A DNA stretch of 64,000 bases from JBKECP01 sp047974765 (GCA_047974765.1 JBKECP010000019.1:1-64000), one strand, 5' to 3'. Numbered from the stretch's first letter, positions 44,306-53,272 are shown. Made by a program: numbers and translations. The notes: generated by a model from the letters alone, not told the origin.

Positions 44306-45328
44306 GTGTCGCAATTTAGAAATCATGTGCACGTTTTTCGTGCTATCGCTATTATAGGTGTTGTTGCAGCCCATTCACTACAAAATTTCAGCTGGCCATC
44401 GGTCGGCATTCTATACCCTGCTCTTGATACACTGTTCAATCAATCAACGATATGGTTTGCCTTTATTGCCGGCTACCTGTTCCAGCATCTACTGCCGCGG
44501 TTTGAAACCGTCAGGTATTACCGTACAAAACTGCGCAATGTTATTGTTCCCTACCTTATCTGGTCTGTACCGGCTTTGGTTGCCTCTCTCTTTTTTATTG
44601 TTCAGGATGTTCCTGCTTATTTTTATGAGGGATCATTGCTGAAGCAGATCCTGCTGTTTCTTGTGACTGGCAAGCACCTTGCGCCCTTTTGGTATGTGCC
44701 TGCTATATCACTTATTTTCCTGATTGCACCACTGTTGAAGTGGGGTGACGAGTACCGGATATTGTATGTGTCTGTACCCTTGCTGCTGCTGTTGTCAGCT
44801 TATCTTGGCAGAGACGGCCTTGTCGTGGCCCTGAACCTGCCACTGGTTTGTGTGGCGCTATCCAAGGCGGTATACCTGTTGGCTCCCTATGTTATGGGCA
44901 TGATGGCCTGTCGTTATCGGGAAGCGATTTTTCAGCTTATGAAGCGGATTCACTGGTTGGTACTGCTTCTGGTGCTGATATTTTTTTATTTGGAAATTAA
45001 CCACTATCAGCAACAGCATCTCTATATTTATCTTTTCAAAATGACAAGTTGCTTCAGTCTGATGTATTACCTGGAGAAGTTTGGTCGAGTGTTTGGCTCG
45101 CGCCTGAATATTGTTGCTGACTTGAGTTTTGGTTTGTTTTTTATTCATGGCTTTATTTTGGCGGCAACCAAAATAATTCTGGGGGAGCTGTCTGACTCGC
45201 CATTGCTGACGGGTAATCTGCTGACTTATATGATCTTTGTTACGGGGGTGCTTTTGGTATGTCTGCTGATGCTCTCTCTTGCCAGGGCTGTCCTGGGTCG
45301 GAAAAGTCGTTGGGTGGTGGGGTGTTGA
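44306..45328 (+). CDS. Acyltransferase-3 family membrane protein
   Basis: 340 residues from GTG 44306, which has GGAAG eight bases upstream; a GTG at 44222 would add 28 unusual residues. It is polytopic, with about ten membrane segments, and belongs to the acyltransferase-3 (OafA/YrhL, NodX-like) family: HVFRAIAIIGVVAAHS contains the R-x10-H signature and FIAGYLFQHLLPRF follows. Such proteins O-acylate lipopolysaccharide, capsule or other glycans using cytoplasmic acyl donors. It sits between two inverted copies of repeat B, separate from the upstream operon. Confidence 0.88.
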   Translation: MSQFRNHVHVFRAIAIIGVVAAHSLQNFSWPSVGILYPALDTLFNQSTIWFAFIAGYLFQHLLPRFETVRYYRTKLRNVIVPYLIWSVPALVASLFFIVQDVPAYFYEGSLLKQILLFLVTGKHLAPFWYVPAISLIFLIAPLLKWGDEYRILYVSVPLLLLLSAYLGRDGLVVALNLPLVCVALSKAVYLLAPYVMGMMACRYREAIFQLMKRIHWLVLLLVLIFFYLEINHYQQQHLYIYLFKMTSCFSLMYYLEKFGRVFGSRLNIVADLSFGLFFIHGFILAATKIILGELSDSPLLTGNLLTYMIFVTGVLLVCLLMLSLARAVLGRKSRWVVGC

Positions 45329-45379
45329 ACAGGTTTTGGTTATTATGGCTGACCTGTTGTCAGTGAGCCGTGCTGCTTA

Positions 45380-45560
45380 TTAACCCGTCAATTAAATAGA
45401 TCTCATTGATCTATTTAATTGACGCCCTTTCCTGGCCACGAAAAAGTGTGATTTTCCTCGCCAGTCAAGGGCTACTTGGCTGCGCCAATGGGCGACACGA
45501 CTTGTGTCGCCCTATTAACCCGACAATAATTATTGCCGGGTTAATAGGAACCTGTCTGGT
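45380..45560 (-). repeat. Hairpin repeat family B, copy b (inverted)
   Basis: Opposite orientation to copies a and d. It starts with the hairpin GTCAATTAAATAGATC and its exact complement around TCATT (45387-45423, 16-bp stem), then CAAGGGC, the hairpin GGCGACAC/GTGTCGCC (45491-45511), and CCTATTAACCCG/CGGGTTAATAGG (45511-45548) around a self-complementary CAATAATTATTG. Module order is the reverse complement of copy d. It lies downstream of the acyltransferase gene. Confidence 0.75.
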
Positions 45561-45627
45561 TTAAATGTAAAACCCAGACTATGGAACCGGGGTTTTGTTT
45601 GTATAGATTTGTATAGAAAAGTTGGAC

Positions 45628-46095
45628 CTAGGGGCAGTGCACCTTAATCATCTGCTCAGCGCGGCCGATCTGTTCGGCTTTTTGCTCCTCACTCAAAAAA
45701 GCATAATCGCCATTATCATCGCGCAGTCGAACCCGTGCACTGGTGGTCAGTGCGCTGAGGTTGGTTTGTGCCAGTGCGCACAGTTCCGGATTTTTCTTGT
45801 ATAACTCTTCTTTGGTATTGGTGTCGATCTGGTCAAAGCGGTTGCCGGCGCGGGGAACAACTTCCTTGGGTACCGCTCCCTCGTTACCTGTTACAACACG
45901 CTTTAAGCTGCTGCCGGCTGAAATAACTTCGTAGGGAGTACCAGCGGGTGGGGGGCGATCGCTGTGAACCGGATTGCCGCGACTGTCCAGCCAGCGGTAA
46001 ACAGTGCTGCTGGCATCGGCTGCCAGACTGCTACCAGCCAGAATAGCGGTTAGTGCCAGTGACACGATATAGCCCTTGCGGTCTTGCACAAGCAT
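45628..46095 (-). CDS. Periplasmic DUF4124-domain protein
   Basis: 155 residues from ATG 46095 (GAGGAC directly in front); an earlier in-frame ATG at 46179 adds 28 residues with no signal character. A signal peptide runs to about residue 26 (SLALTAILAGSSLAA). The DUF4124 motif follows: STVYRWLDSRGNPVHSDRPP. The C-terminal half is helical and charged with a final MIKVHCP. DUF4124 proteins are common periplasmic proteins in gammaproteobacteria with no settled function. The gene stands alone. Confidence 0.75.
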   Translation of the reverse strand: MLVQDRKGYIVSLALTAILAGSSLAADASSTVYRWLDSRGNPVHSDRPPPAGTPYEVISAGSSLKRVVTGNEGAVPKEVVPRAGNRFDQIDTNTKEELYKKNPELCALAQTNLSALTTSARVRLRDDNGDYAFLSEEQKAEQIGRAEQMIKVHCP

Positions 46096-46707
46096 GTCCT
46101 CGTTATCTTGGAGATCCAGGGCAAAAATAACCAGAAATTCTGTTCTGTGCAACGTGATCTCTGACTGGATGTGATCCAATACCAGAAATTCACAGTTGAC
46201 TTGTGATCGTTGCAGGCCAACAATGAGCGCTGTCTTACAAGTGGCAACGGTTAATGTTGAGTACCCTCAATCTCTGGCCTACTGTTTGTAGTGTTTGCTG
46301 CTTCAGCTGCTTGTGAGTCCCGTAAGCAGGTTCGGTCGTATTGACGAGCTTGTGGGCCAGACACTGCGCTACCCCGCAGGGCGACCGATACACGGGTTCG
46401 TGATCGTTTTCCTGTTTTTTTGATTGGACGCCAAGCTGGAAAGGGCCTTCGAGGATAGTCTTCGAGCGCTCCACACAGTTAAGTGCGTGCAGGATACTGT
46501 CGGTAAGTTACTGCCGTAGCGTTGCGAACCTTTGCGATTCATGCAATGTGCCTTTGCAATGTATTTGCGTATGTGTTGTGTCCCTTCAGGGAGTGGCGTC
46601 GTTCTTTGAGCTGCCTTGCCAGGTGCTTTTCGGGCTTCTCCACACAGAATGAAAACGGCTGCCGGTGAGGGTATCGCACCGGGGCGTTTATATTCAGGAG
46701 ATAAATC
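46096..46707. other. About 610-bp region upstream of ilvB
   Basis: No protein gene is supported. A 79-codon minus-strand frame (46235-46474) has no ribosome-binding site or recognisable product. Near the ilvB end there is a possible leader: a 22-codon frame at 46541-46609 ending in Val-Val-Leu and a GC-rich hairpin CCGGTG/CACCGG at 46662-46682. An attenuator is possible but not shown. Confidence 0.4.
46662..46682 (+). promoter_or_regulatory. Hairpin in the ilvB leader, possible attenuator element
   Basis: CCGGTG and CACCGG pair around a 9-base loop, followed by GGCGTTTAT. The stem is only 6 bp and no long U tract follows, so termination would be weak. Confidence 0.3.
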
Positions 46708-48453
46708 GTGGAGATGTTATCCGGCGGTGAAATGGTCGCCCGTGCCCTTGAGGACGAAGGTGTAGAGTACATTTTTGGCTATCCTGGTGGCGCGGTTCTG
46801 CACATCTATGATGCCTTGTTCAAGGCGAGCAAAATTCCCCATGTACTGGTCAGGCATGAACAGGCGGCGGCACACGCTGCTGATGGTTATGCCCGCGCCA
46901 CTGGCAAGCCCGGTGTGGTGCTGGTGACCTCTGGTCCTGGCGCAACCAATGCCATTACAGGCATTGCCACGGCCTATATGGATTCCATTCCCATGGTCGT
47001 GCTGTCTGGTCAGGTGCAGAGCCATCTGATTGGCGAGGATGCCTTCCAGGAGTGTGACATGGTGGGTATTTCCCGCCCGGTGGTGAAGCACAGCTTTATG
47101 GTGCGTCGCACTGAAGATATTCCCGAAACAATTAAAAAGGCCTTTCATATTGCCAGTACTGGGCGACCGGGTCCGGTGGTGGTCGATATTCCCAAGGATG
47201 TCACTCGTCCGGATGTGACCTTTGACTACCACTATCCACCATCAATCAAAATTCGCTCTTATCAGCCGGTACAGCGTGGGCATACCGGACAGATTAAAAA
47301 AGCAGTTCGTTTGCTGTTATCAGCCAAACGTCCGGTAATTTACGCCGGTGGTGGTGTCGTTCAGGGGGAGGGTAGTGAGCTGCTGACCCGGCTGGCCCGC
47401 CAGCTTAATTATCCAGTGACCAATACACTGATGGGGCTTGGTTCCTATCCGGGTAGTGACCGCCAGTTCCTGGGTATGCTTGGCATGCACGGTTTGTACG
47501 AAGCAAATATGGCGATGCATCACTCAGATGTGATTTTGGCTGTGGGTGCCCGTTTTGATGACCGCGTGACCAATACCGTGTCCAAGTTCTGTCCCGGTGC
47601 CAAGATCATTCATATCGATGTTGATCCGACATCGATATCCAAAACAGTGGCAGCGGACATTCCGATTGTTGGCCCGGTGCAGTCGGTATTGACTGAGATG
47701 CTTGACCAGATTGGGCAATTGCAGAACAAAGATCCTGAACTGCCGGATAATCTGGCGCTTGAGCGTTGGTGGCAGCAGATTGATGAGTGGCGTGCCGCCC
47801 ATGGTCTGTGGAGCGCCCCGCGCTGGGATGCCAGTGATTACATCAAGCCGCAGCAGGTGATAGAGAGCCTGCACCGGGCTACCGGTGGGCGGGCCTATGT
47901 GGCTTCAGATGTTGGTCAGCATCAAATGTTTGCAGCCCAGTATTATCGTTTTAATGAGCCACGACACTGGCTTAACTCTGGCGGACTGGGCACTATGGGT
48001 TTTGGCTTGCCCGCTGCCATTGGGGCCAAGCTGGCCTTTCCCGATGCTGACGTTGCCTGTGTGACGGGTGAGGGCAGTATTCAGATGAATATTCAGGAGT
48101 TGTCTACCTGTACCCAGTACAGTACGCCGGTAAAAATTATCAATCTGCGTAATAACTATCTGGGCATGGTTAAACAGTGGCAGGACATGCAGTATGAGGG
48201 CCGTCACGCCATGAGTACCTATGAGGATTCGCTGCCCGATTTTATCAGGTTGGTGGAATCTTATGGTCACGTTGGTATCAAGGTCAGCAAACTGTCAGAG
48301 CTCGATGCAAAGATGGAAGAGGCCTTTGCAATGAAAGACAAACTGGTATTCCTCGATATTTTTGTTGATCCCAAAGAACACGTGTATCCGATGCACATTG
48401 CACCTAATGGATCAATGAAAGATATGTGGTTGAGCAAGAACGAGAGGACCTGA
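46708..48453 (+). CDS. ilvB: Acetolactate synthase large subunit
   Basis: 581 residues; GTG 46708 has AGGAG seven bases upstream, with an ATG two codons later as an alternative. It uses thiamine diphosphate to condense pyruvate to acetolactate (or 2-acetohydroxybutyrate), the first step of valine, leucine and isoleucine synthesis. The N-terminal GYPGGAVLHIYDAL, RHEQAAAHAADGYARATG and the ThDP/Mg site GEGSIQMNIQELSTC...NNYLGMVKQWQ are all present. It is the IlvI/IlvB type by overall sequence. ilvH follows after 2 bp; no ilvC gene follows. Confidence 0.94.
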   Translation: MEMLSGGEMVARALEDEGVEYIFGYPGGAVLHIYDALFKASKIPHVLVRHEQAAAHAADGYARATGKPGVVLVTSGPGATNAITGIATAYMDSIPMVVLSGQVQSHLIGEDAFQECDMVGISRPVVKHSFMVRRTEDIPETIKKAFHIASTGRPGPVVVDIPKDVTRPDVTFDYHYPPSIKIRSYQPVQRGHTGQIKKAVRLLLSAKRPVIYAGGGVVQGEGSELLTRLARQLNYPVTNTLMGLGSYPGSDRQFLGMLGMHGLYEANMAMHHSDVILAVGARFDDRVTNTVSKFCPGAKIIHIDVDPTSISKTVAADIPIVGPVQSVLTEMLDQIGQLQNKDPELPDNLALERWWQQIDEWRAAHGLWSAPRWDASDYIKPQQVIESLHRATGGRAYVASDVGQHQMFAAQYYRFNEPRHWLNSGGLGTMGFGLPAAIGAKLAFPDADVACVTGEGSIQMNIQELSTCTQYSTPVKIINLRNNYLGMVKQWQDMQYEGRHAMSTYEDSLPDFIRLVESYGHVGIKVSKLSELDAKMEEAFAMKDKLVFLDIFVDPKEHVYPMHIAPNGSMKDMWLSKNERT

Positions 48454-48455
48454 CA

Positions 48456-48950
48456 ATGCGCCGTATTATTTCGATTCTGTTGGAAAATGAACCGGGAGCG
48501 TTGTCGCGTGTGGTTGGCCTGTTTGCGCAGCGTGGTTATAATATCGAGACGCTCAATGTGGCGCCCACCGATGATGAAACCCTGTCAAGGCTGACGCTGA
48601 CAACGCAGGGAGATAATGCCGTCATTGAACAGATTACCAAACAGCTCAACAAACTGGTGGATGTGGTCAAGGTGGTGGATCTTACTGAAGGCGCCCATAT
48701 CGAACGCGATATGATGCTGATAAAGGTGCGTGCCAGCGGCAGCAGTCAGCGTGATGAGGTCAAGCGAACCACTGATATCTTCCGCGGCCAGATTGTGGAT
48801 GTGGGGCCTAATGTCTATACCATTCAATTGATTGGCACCAGTGACAAGCTTGACTCCTTCGTGGCGGCCATGGCCGAGGCGGAAATTCTGGAGGTGGTGC
48901 GCTCCGGGGTGGCAGGTGTTGCCCGGGGTGAAAAAGTGCTGCGGTTGTAA
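48456..48950 (+). CDS. ilvH: Acetolactate synthase small (regulatory) subunit
   Basis: 165 residues from ATG 48456, with GAGAGGACCTGACA upstream; an in-frame start inside ilvB is less likely. It has the N-terminal ACT domain (RRIISILLENEPGALSRVVG, then FAQRGYNIETLNVAPTDD) that binds valine for feedback inhibition, and the C-terminal half that contacts the catalytic subunit (ERDMMLIKVRA, FRGQIVDVGPN). Length is normal. Confidence 0.95.
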   Translation: MRRIISILLENEPGALSRVVGLFAQRGYNIETLNVAPTDDETLSRLTLTTQGDNAVIEQITKQLNKLVDVVKVVDLTEGAHIERDMMLIKVRASGSSQRDEVKRTTDIFRGQIVDVGPNVYTIQLIGTSDKLDSFVAAMAEAEILEVVRSGVAGVARGEKVLRL

Positions 48951-48955
48951 GTTTG

Positions 48956-49684
48956 ATGCATCGGCTTATCCTTGCTTTGGGTTTAAGTCTGTTTATCACC
49001 TCTGTCAATGCAGAGAAGCTGCGGGTCGGGTCTGTCTCAACACAGGTTGTGCTTTTGCACGGTCTGGCCCGGTCCAGCGCTTCAATGGAAGCGCTGGCTG
49101 TGCATTTGCAGTCTCATCATTACCAGGTTTGTAATGTATCCTACCCCTCAACAGATTTTTCTGTTGAGGTGCTGGCGGCAGAGTATGTTGTGCCCGCTAT
49201 TCGGAGCTGTTTTGCTGATCCCAATATCGCCCTGAATTTTGTAACTCACTCTATGGGTGGCATTATTGTGCGCCAGCTGGTGCATGCTCATCTGATTGAT
49301 AAAGTAGGGCGGGTGGTTATGCTTGCACCACCCAACCACGGTAGTGAAATAGTGGATAGACTGGGTGAGTTGAGTCTTTTTCAATGGCTTAATGGTCCGG
49401 CGGGAAGCCAGCTGGGCACAAGTGAGCAGTCTTTGCCGCAGCGCCTTGGGCCAGCTGCTTTTGAGCTTGGTATCATTGCGGGAAACAGCTCTATTAATTT
49501 GCTATTGTCAATGCTGATAAGCGGTGATGATGATGGCAAAGTTTCTATTGAAAGCGCAAAGCTTGAAGGTATGGCTGACTTTAAGGTGGTTGCATCCACA
49601 CATCCCTTTATCATGAAGGACAGACAGGATGTCTGGCCGCTGGTACTGAATTTTCTGCGTGATGGCCGTTTTGAGACACTTTAA
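48956..49684 (+). CDS. Secreted lipase/esterase of the alpha/beta hydrolase fold
   Basis: 242 residues from ATG 48956. The N-terminus (MHRLILALGLSLFITSVNA) is a signal peptide. VVLLHGLARSSASM is the oxyanion-hole region, and the nucleophile is in THSMGGIIVRQLV, the GxSxG-type lipase elbow. APPNHGSEIVD follows, as in triacylglycerol lipases and LipA-like esterases. The catalytic Asp and His probably lie in SGDDDGKVSIESAKL and VASTHPFIM. It begins 5 bp after ilvH and may be co-transcribed, though no functional link is obvious. Confidence 0.8.
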   Translation: MHRLILALGLSLFITSVNAEKLRVGSVSTQVVLLHGLARSSASMEALAVHLQSHHYQVCNVSYPSTDFSVEVLAAEYVVPAIRSCFADPNIALNFVTHSMGGIIVRQLVHAHLIDKVGRVVMLAPPNHGSEIVDRLGELSLFQWLNGPAGSQLGTSEQSLPQRLGPAAFELGIIAGNSSINLLLSMLISGDDDGKVSIESAKLEGMADFKVVASTHPFIMKDRQDVWPLVLNFLRDGRFETL

Positions 49685-49723
49685 AAATGCGAGTCAATGC
49701 AACACTGAAATATAAAAACCAAT

Positions 49724-50155
49724 ATGCCAGGTGAAAATGCTGTGTTACAGGGAATTGATCATATCAATATTGCCGCGCCTTACGAGCTGCTGTTGGCCAC
49801 CCGGAATTTTTATTGTGAGGCATTGGGAATGATGGAGGGGCCGCGTCCGGCATTTAATTTTCGTGGCTTCTGGCTGTATGGCGGTGATCGTCCGCTTATT
49901 CATCTGATGGAGTGTGAACGTGATGCCACAGATTGCGAGGCTTTGGCCACTGTAAAACCCTATTTGGATCATGTGGCTTTTAATATGAGTGGTGCAGATG
50001 CTTATGTCGCACGGCTGCACAGGCTGGGTATTACTTGCCAGACTAATCATATTGTTGATTTTGATATCTTCCAGGTATTTACCCATGACCCTTGTGGCAA
50101 TGGTGTTGAGGTAAATTTTAAAGGCGAGGTGCTGACTGAGTTATTACCTTCATAA
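49724..50155 (+). CDS. Glyoxalase/VOC superfamily protein
   Basis: 143 residues, a single VOC module pair. GIDHINIAAPYELLLATRNF has the metal-binding His, DHVAFNMSGADAYVARLHRL the second His, and NGVEVNFKGEVL the Glu, the H-x-H-x-E pattern of metal-dependent VOC enzymes (glyoxalase, fosfomycin resistance, dioxygenase types). The substrate is not identifiable. A short upstream gap (39 bp) separates it from the lipase. Confidence 0.75.
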   Translation: MPGENAVLQGIDHINIAAPYELLLATRNFYCEALGMMEGPRPAFNFRGFWLYGGDRPLIHLMECERDATDCEALATVKPYLDHVAFNMSGADAYVARLHRLGITCQTNHIVDFDIFQVFTHDPCGNGVEVNFKGEVLTELLPS

Positions 50156-50209
50156 AGATCAATCAGCCTGTGATGCGGAGGTGGCCCAGAGTCCTTTAAC
50201 TGTCATCCT

Positions 50210-50315
50210 GTAAAATTGGTGGAATTTGCAAAATCCCTTGATTTTCAGGCGCGTGCGCAGGCCTGTCGTCTGCGACGGCACATCCGTGTGCCGCTTATTC
50301 ATTCAGCTAAAAGCC
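50210..50315 (-). repeat. Hairpin repeat family B, copy c (inverted)
   Basis: On the minus strand it reads GCTGAATGAATAAGCGGCAC, then ACGGATGTGCCG, TCGCAGACGACAGGCCTGCG and CTGAAAATCAAGGG, closely matching copy d. Hairpins CGGCACA/TGTGCCG (50276-50293) and CGCAG/CTGCG are conserved. It lies just before the IS110 remnant. Confidence 0.75.
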
Positions 50316-50407
50316 GTCGATGAGATGATCTCCTCCCCTCCCAAGCGGCGTCACGATACGCCAGGATAGAGATAAATGTTCTATCGAAACGAGACGAGGA
50401 GGAAACC

Positions 50408-50883
50408 ATGCCTAATCGTATGATAATCGGTGTAGATTTGGCAAAAACCAGCTTTGTCGTCGTCATGTTGAACGGTGTCGGCAATGAACTCAGCCGCAAG
50501 ACGGTGAAACGGCAACATTTACTTCCGTACTTTGCCAGACAAGAGGTTGCCGTGGTGGCAATTGAGGCCTGCGCTGGCGCGCACCATTGCTGCCGCCCCA
50601 GCACGTGAAAGGGTATCTGCGGGGCCAGAGGAATGACTACAACGATGCTCTGGTGATTGCCGAGGCCTGTTTGCACAACCGGATTCGTGGTGTGGCGATC
50701 AAAACGGCTGAACAACAAGACGAGCACAGTTTTCACGGTATTCGACGGAGCTTGAATGCGGATAAGTTACGCTTGAACAATCAGCTCAGAGGCTTCCTGG
50801 GCGAATATGGCCTGGTGTTCCGGCAACACAGTACGGGCGGTAGGATCGCCTGGGCAGCATCAGCAAGTGAGGCGACGGGATGA
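50408..50883 (+). pseudogene. IS110 transposase remnant, frameshifted and truncated
   Basis: Residues 1-58 from ATG 50408 give the DEDD domain start (MIIGVDLAKTSFVVVMLN, then VVAIEACAGAHH). A small deletion after GAHH moves the frame; the next frame (from about 50587) continues PPQHVKGYLRGQRNDYNDAL and LRGFLGEYGLVFRQ, then ends at 50883 with unrelated residues. An intact protein would be about 340 residues and include the C-terminal transposase_20 domain with its catalytic Ser, which is absent. It cannot be active. Confidence 0.8.
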
Positions 50884-51165
50884 AGTCCCGGTAAACAAAA
50901 CGAGGAAAAACAAAACAGGAGCGTTTTCCCAAGGTTGCGAAGGCAACAGACAATCGATGACATAACAGGTCAAACCGGTCTGCAGAGAACCTGATTAACC
51001 CGGTGGCCCTTGAGGCCGACATGCTGGTAAGGGGACTGCAGACGGCGAAACTTCATCAAGGCCAGAGGGCGCAGTGAGTCCATCATAAACAGGCCGGATA
51101 TACAACAGCAACCTGTCCCTGACATCGACTGTGTGAGCCTTGCAAACGGGGAGGAGACCATATAC
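50884..51165 (+). ncRNA. Conserved non-coding tail of the IS110 remnant; possible guide-RNA region
   Basis: Non-coding DNA downstream of the decayed transposase. In IS1111-type members of IS110, the RNA that guides target choice (seekRNA/bridge RNA) is encoded beyond the transposase gene. The tail keeps CTGATTAACCCGGTGGCCC and GGTAAGGGGACTGCAGACGG, which could form loops, but no structure was computed. Confidence 0.35.
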
Positions 51166-51205
51166 GGGTTAATAGCTTGATGAAATACCTTTTATGTCCG
51201 TTCTT

Positions 51206-53272
51206 TCAGTTGAAATGGTAAGTAAGGGCAAGACCAATGGTCCTTGGATCAAGGATGGCAGCATAGGCCGGAGTGTTGCGGTTGGCAGGTGAGCGTACAG
51301 TGTAAGCCTTTTCATTGAAGAGGTTGTTGATATAGCCTGATAGTTGCCACTGTTCAGACACATAGTTACTGCTTAGGCGCGCCAGTGTGTAACCCCCCGC
51401 TTCCTGCCCGGCTGTATTTTCTATGTCGCCGAAATATTCACCGACATAGCGTGCAGAGAGGCCGGTGTTGAAGGCATTACTGAAGTAATAATATAAACCA
51501 ATGTTACCTGTCAGACCGGGTGCAGTGCTGAGTTCATTGCCATTGACACTTTGGTAGCTTTTGCCACCATCGTCAATATTGCTCTTTAGCAGGCCGAGTC
51601 CGGATGTCAGCTCAAAAGTGTCGCTGATCTGCGCACGCAACTCCATTTCCAGGCCATAGGTGGTGACTTTATTCATATTGGTGATGGTTCGCAGGGAGTT
51701 GAGCGCCTGATAGCCATCGTAATCGTTGTAGAACAGGTTGGCGCTGAGATTGATTCTGCCGTTGGCAAGATCTGAACGGATACTGGCTTCATAGGTGCTG
51801 ACTTCTTCCTTGTCATAGTAATAGTAACTTTGCTGGGTAAAATTCAATGCGCCACCAGGAGCGTTATAGCCTTTGCGCGCACTCAGGCCGAGTGTTGTTT
51901 GCTCGCTGATATCATAGAGCAGGGCGAGTTTTGGCAGTGTCAGGGTGTCATCCTGCTTGAGGCGGCTGATGATGCCGTAGCTGATGTAATTGAAGTTTCT
52001 GTCTTGAGATTCACGTTCGATGCGCAAACCGGCAGTGATATGCAGCTGCTCATTCAAATTGTAGGTGAATTCGCCGTATATGGCCTCAGAATCACTGCTG
52101 TCCTTGCCGGTATATTCGTAGCTCCCCTGGCTACTGAAATCCTGTTTCCGTTCAAAATAAGCCAGCCCGATAAAACCATTCCACCGGCCAGCGGATTGTT
52201 CAAAGTTGAGTTTGGTCTCGATAGTGGTGTTGTCATCATCGAAAACGATGTATTGCTCGTCAGCTGGATTGGGCATGTATTCATCGGCGATCCACTGGTA
52301 CTGGTTGTAGGCGACCAGCAGATCCAGTGAAAGATAGTCGCTGAGATAGTAATCCGTCTTCAGGCTGAGGGTGTCGGAGTCAGTTTCAATATCCCGAAAC
52401 CAGATGCGTTTATAGTCCAGGGGATTCTCTGCAGTGACATAGATACGACCTGCATCGCCAGCTTCGTTATTGATGGAATAGGTGAGTAGAGTCTGTAAAT
52501 TTTCGTTGATCGCCCATAGTAATTTACTGCGTACGCGGTAGCTTTTGAGCTGGTTAAGATCGTAGTCGGGTTTGTTGGTGGCGTAGCCGGTATCATCGGT
52601 CAACGTCTGGGCATCCAGTATTTCCGCACTGACTCTAAAAGCCAGTTTGTCATCGATGATTGGGCCGGAAATCATTGCTGCGCCGTCGAGGTAGCGATCT
52701 CTGTTTCTATAGCCGATACGAATGGCACCTTCCCGGTCAAAGTCTGGATCCTTGGTTGTTATATAGATCATGCCACCAATGCTGTTGCGGCCAAAACTGG
52801 TGGATTGTGGCCCCCGGAATACTTCAATTTGCCTGATGTCCCAAATGGCTGAATCGCCGGTCTGATCGGCCACAAAGGGCTCGGCAATGCCGTCAATAAC
52901 TGTTGTGACCCTGGCCTTTGCTCCGCCGGTAATGGAATTAAAGCCCCCGGCAGAGCCATTGCCGTTCACGCCGCGTATATTGGGTGCTGAGCCACTGCTG
53001 ACTACGATGTTTGGTACTTCGGCAACAGCATTGGACAGCGTGTAATTTTGCAGGGAATTAATGGTTTGCTCGGAAATAACAGAAACGGACGAGCTAGTAT
53101 CTTTTAGTGTGCGCTCAGTTTTTTCACCAATAACCAGAATATGCTCCAGAGTGAGGGTTTCTGCTTTTGTGGACTGTGATGTTTTTTGAGCCAGAGCACA
53201 AGGGAAGTGGCCAATGGTTCCCACAAAAATAAAGGCAACTGTTGTCAGTCTTAATTGAGATAAATAGAACAT
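51206..53272 (-). CDS. TonB-dependent siderophore-type receptor under Fur control
   Basis: 688 residues from ATG 53272, preceded by AGGAATATAC; an earlier ATG at 53410 reads through the Fur-box region and is rejected. A signal peptide ends around FPCALA. A TonB-box-like segment (LEHILVIGEK) precedes the plug domain with APNIRGVNGNG, VTTVIDGIAEPF, IEVFRGPQSTSFGRNSIGG and MIYITTKDP. The rest forms the beta barrel, ending RTIGLALTYHFN. The resemblance is to pesticin/FyuA-like and other FeCT-type receptors. The Fur box indicates iron regulation. No siderophore biosynthesis gene is nearby, so it may take up a foreign siderophore. Confidence 0.9.
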   Translation of the reverse strand: MFYLSQLRLTTVAFIFVGTIGHFPCALAQKTSQSTKAETLTLEHILVIGEKTERTLKDTSSSVSVISEQTINSLQNYTLSNAVAEVPNIVVSSGSAPNIRGVNGNGSAGGFNSITGGAKARVTTVIDGIAEPFVADQTGDSAIWDIRQIEVFRGPQSTSFGRNSIGGMIYITTKDPDFDREGAIRIGYRNRDRYLDGAAMISGPIIDDKLAFRVSAEILDAQTLTDDTGYATNKPDYDLNQLKSYRVRSKLLWAINENLQTLLTYSINNEAGDAGRIYVTAENPLDYKRIWFRDIETDSDTLSLKTDYYLSDYLSLDLLVAYNQYQWIADEYMPNPADEQYIVFDDDNTTIETKLNFEQSAGRWNGFIGLAYFERKQDFSSQGSYEYTGKDSSDSEAIYGEFTYNLNEQLHITAGLRIERESQDRNFNYISYGIISRLKQDDTLTLPKLALLYDISEQTTLGLSARKGYNAPGGALNFTQQSYYYYDKEEVSTYEASIRSDLANGRINLSANLFYNDYDGYQALNSLRTITNMNKVTTYGLEMELRAQISDTFELTSGLGLLKSNIDDGGKSYQSVNGNELSTAPGLTGNIGLYYYFSNAFNTGLSARYVGEYFGDIENTAGQEAGGYTLARLSSNYVSEQWQLSGYINNLFNEKAYTVRSPANRNTPAYAAILDPRTIGLALTYHFN

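Larger units (their letters stand above)
50330..51165 (+). mobile_element. Decayed IS110-family element
   Basis: About 835 bp. The 5' part has an IS110-type transposase start (50408) with good N-terminal sequence. Most of the coding region is gone, but the non-coding 3' tail (about 50884-51165) appears complete, with AACCTGATTAACCCGGTGGC, CTGGTAAGGG, CAGGCCGGATATACA and GAGGAGACCATATAC, blocks I recall from intact IS110/IS1111 elements. Exact ends are not certain because the family has no clear terminal repeats. Confidence 0.6.

Noticed and set aside
45380..45560. Cluster of regularly spaced hairpins that could be mistaken for a CRISPR array
   Set aside because: The stems are different from one another, with no repeated unit of constant length and no cas genes nearby.
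46235..46474. A 79-codon minus-strand frame upstream of ilvB
   Set aside because: No start signal, no recognisable domain, and no neighbour on the same strand close enough to support it.
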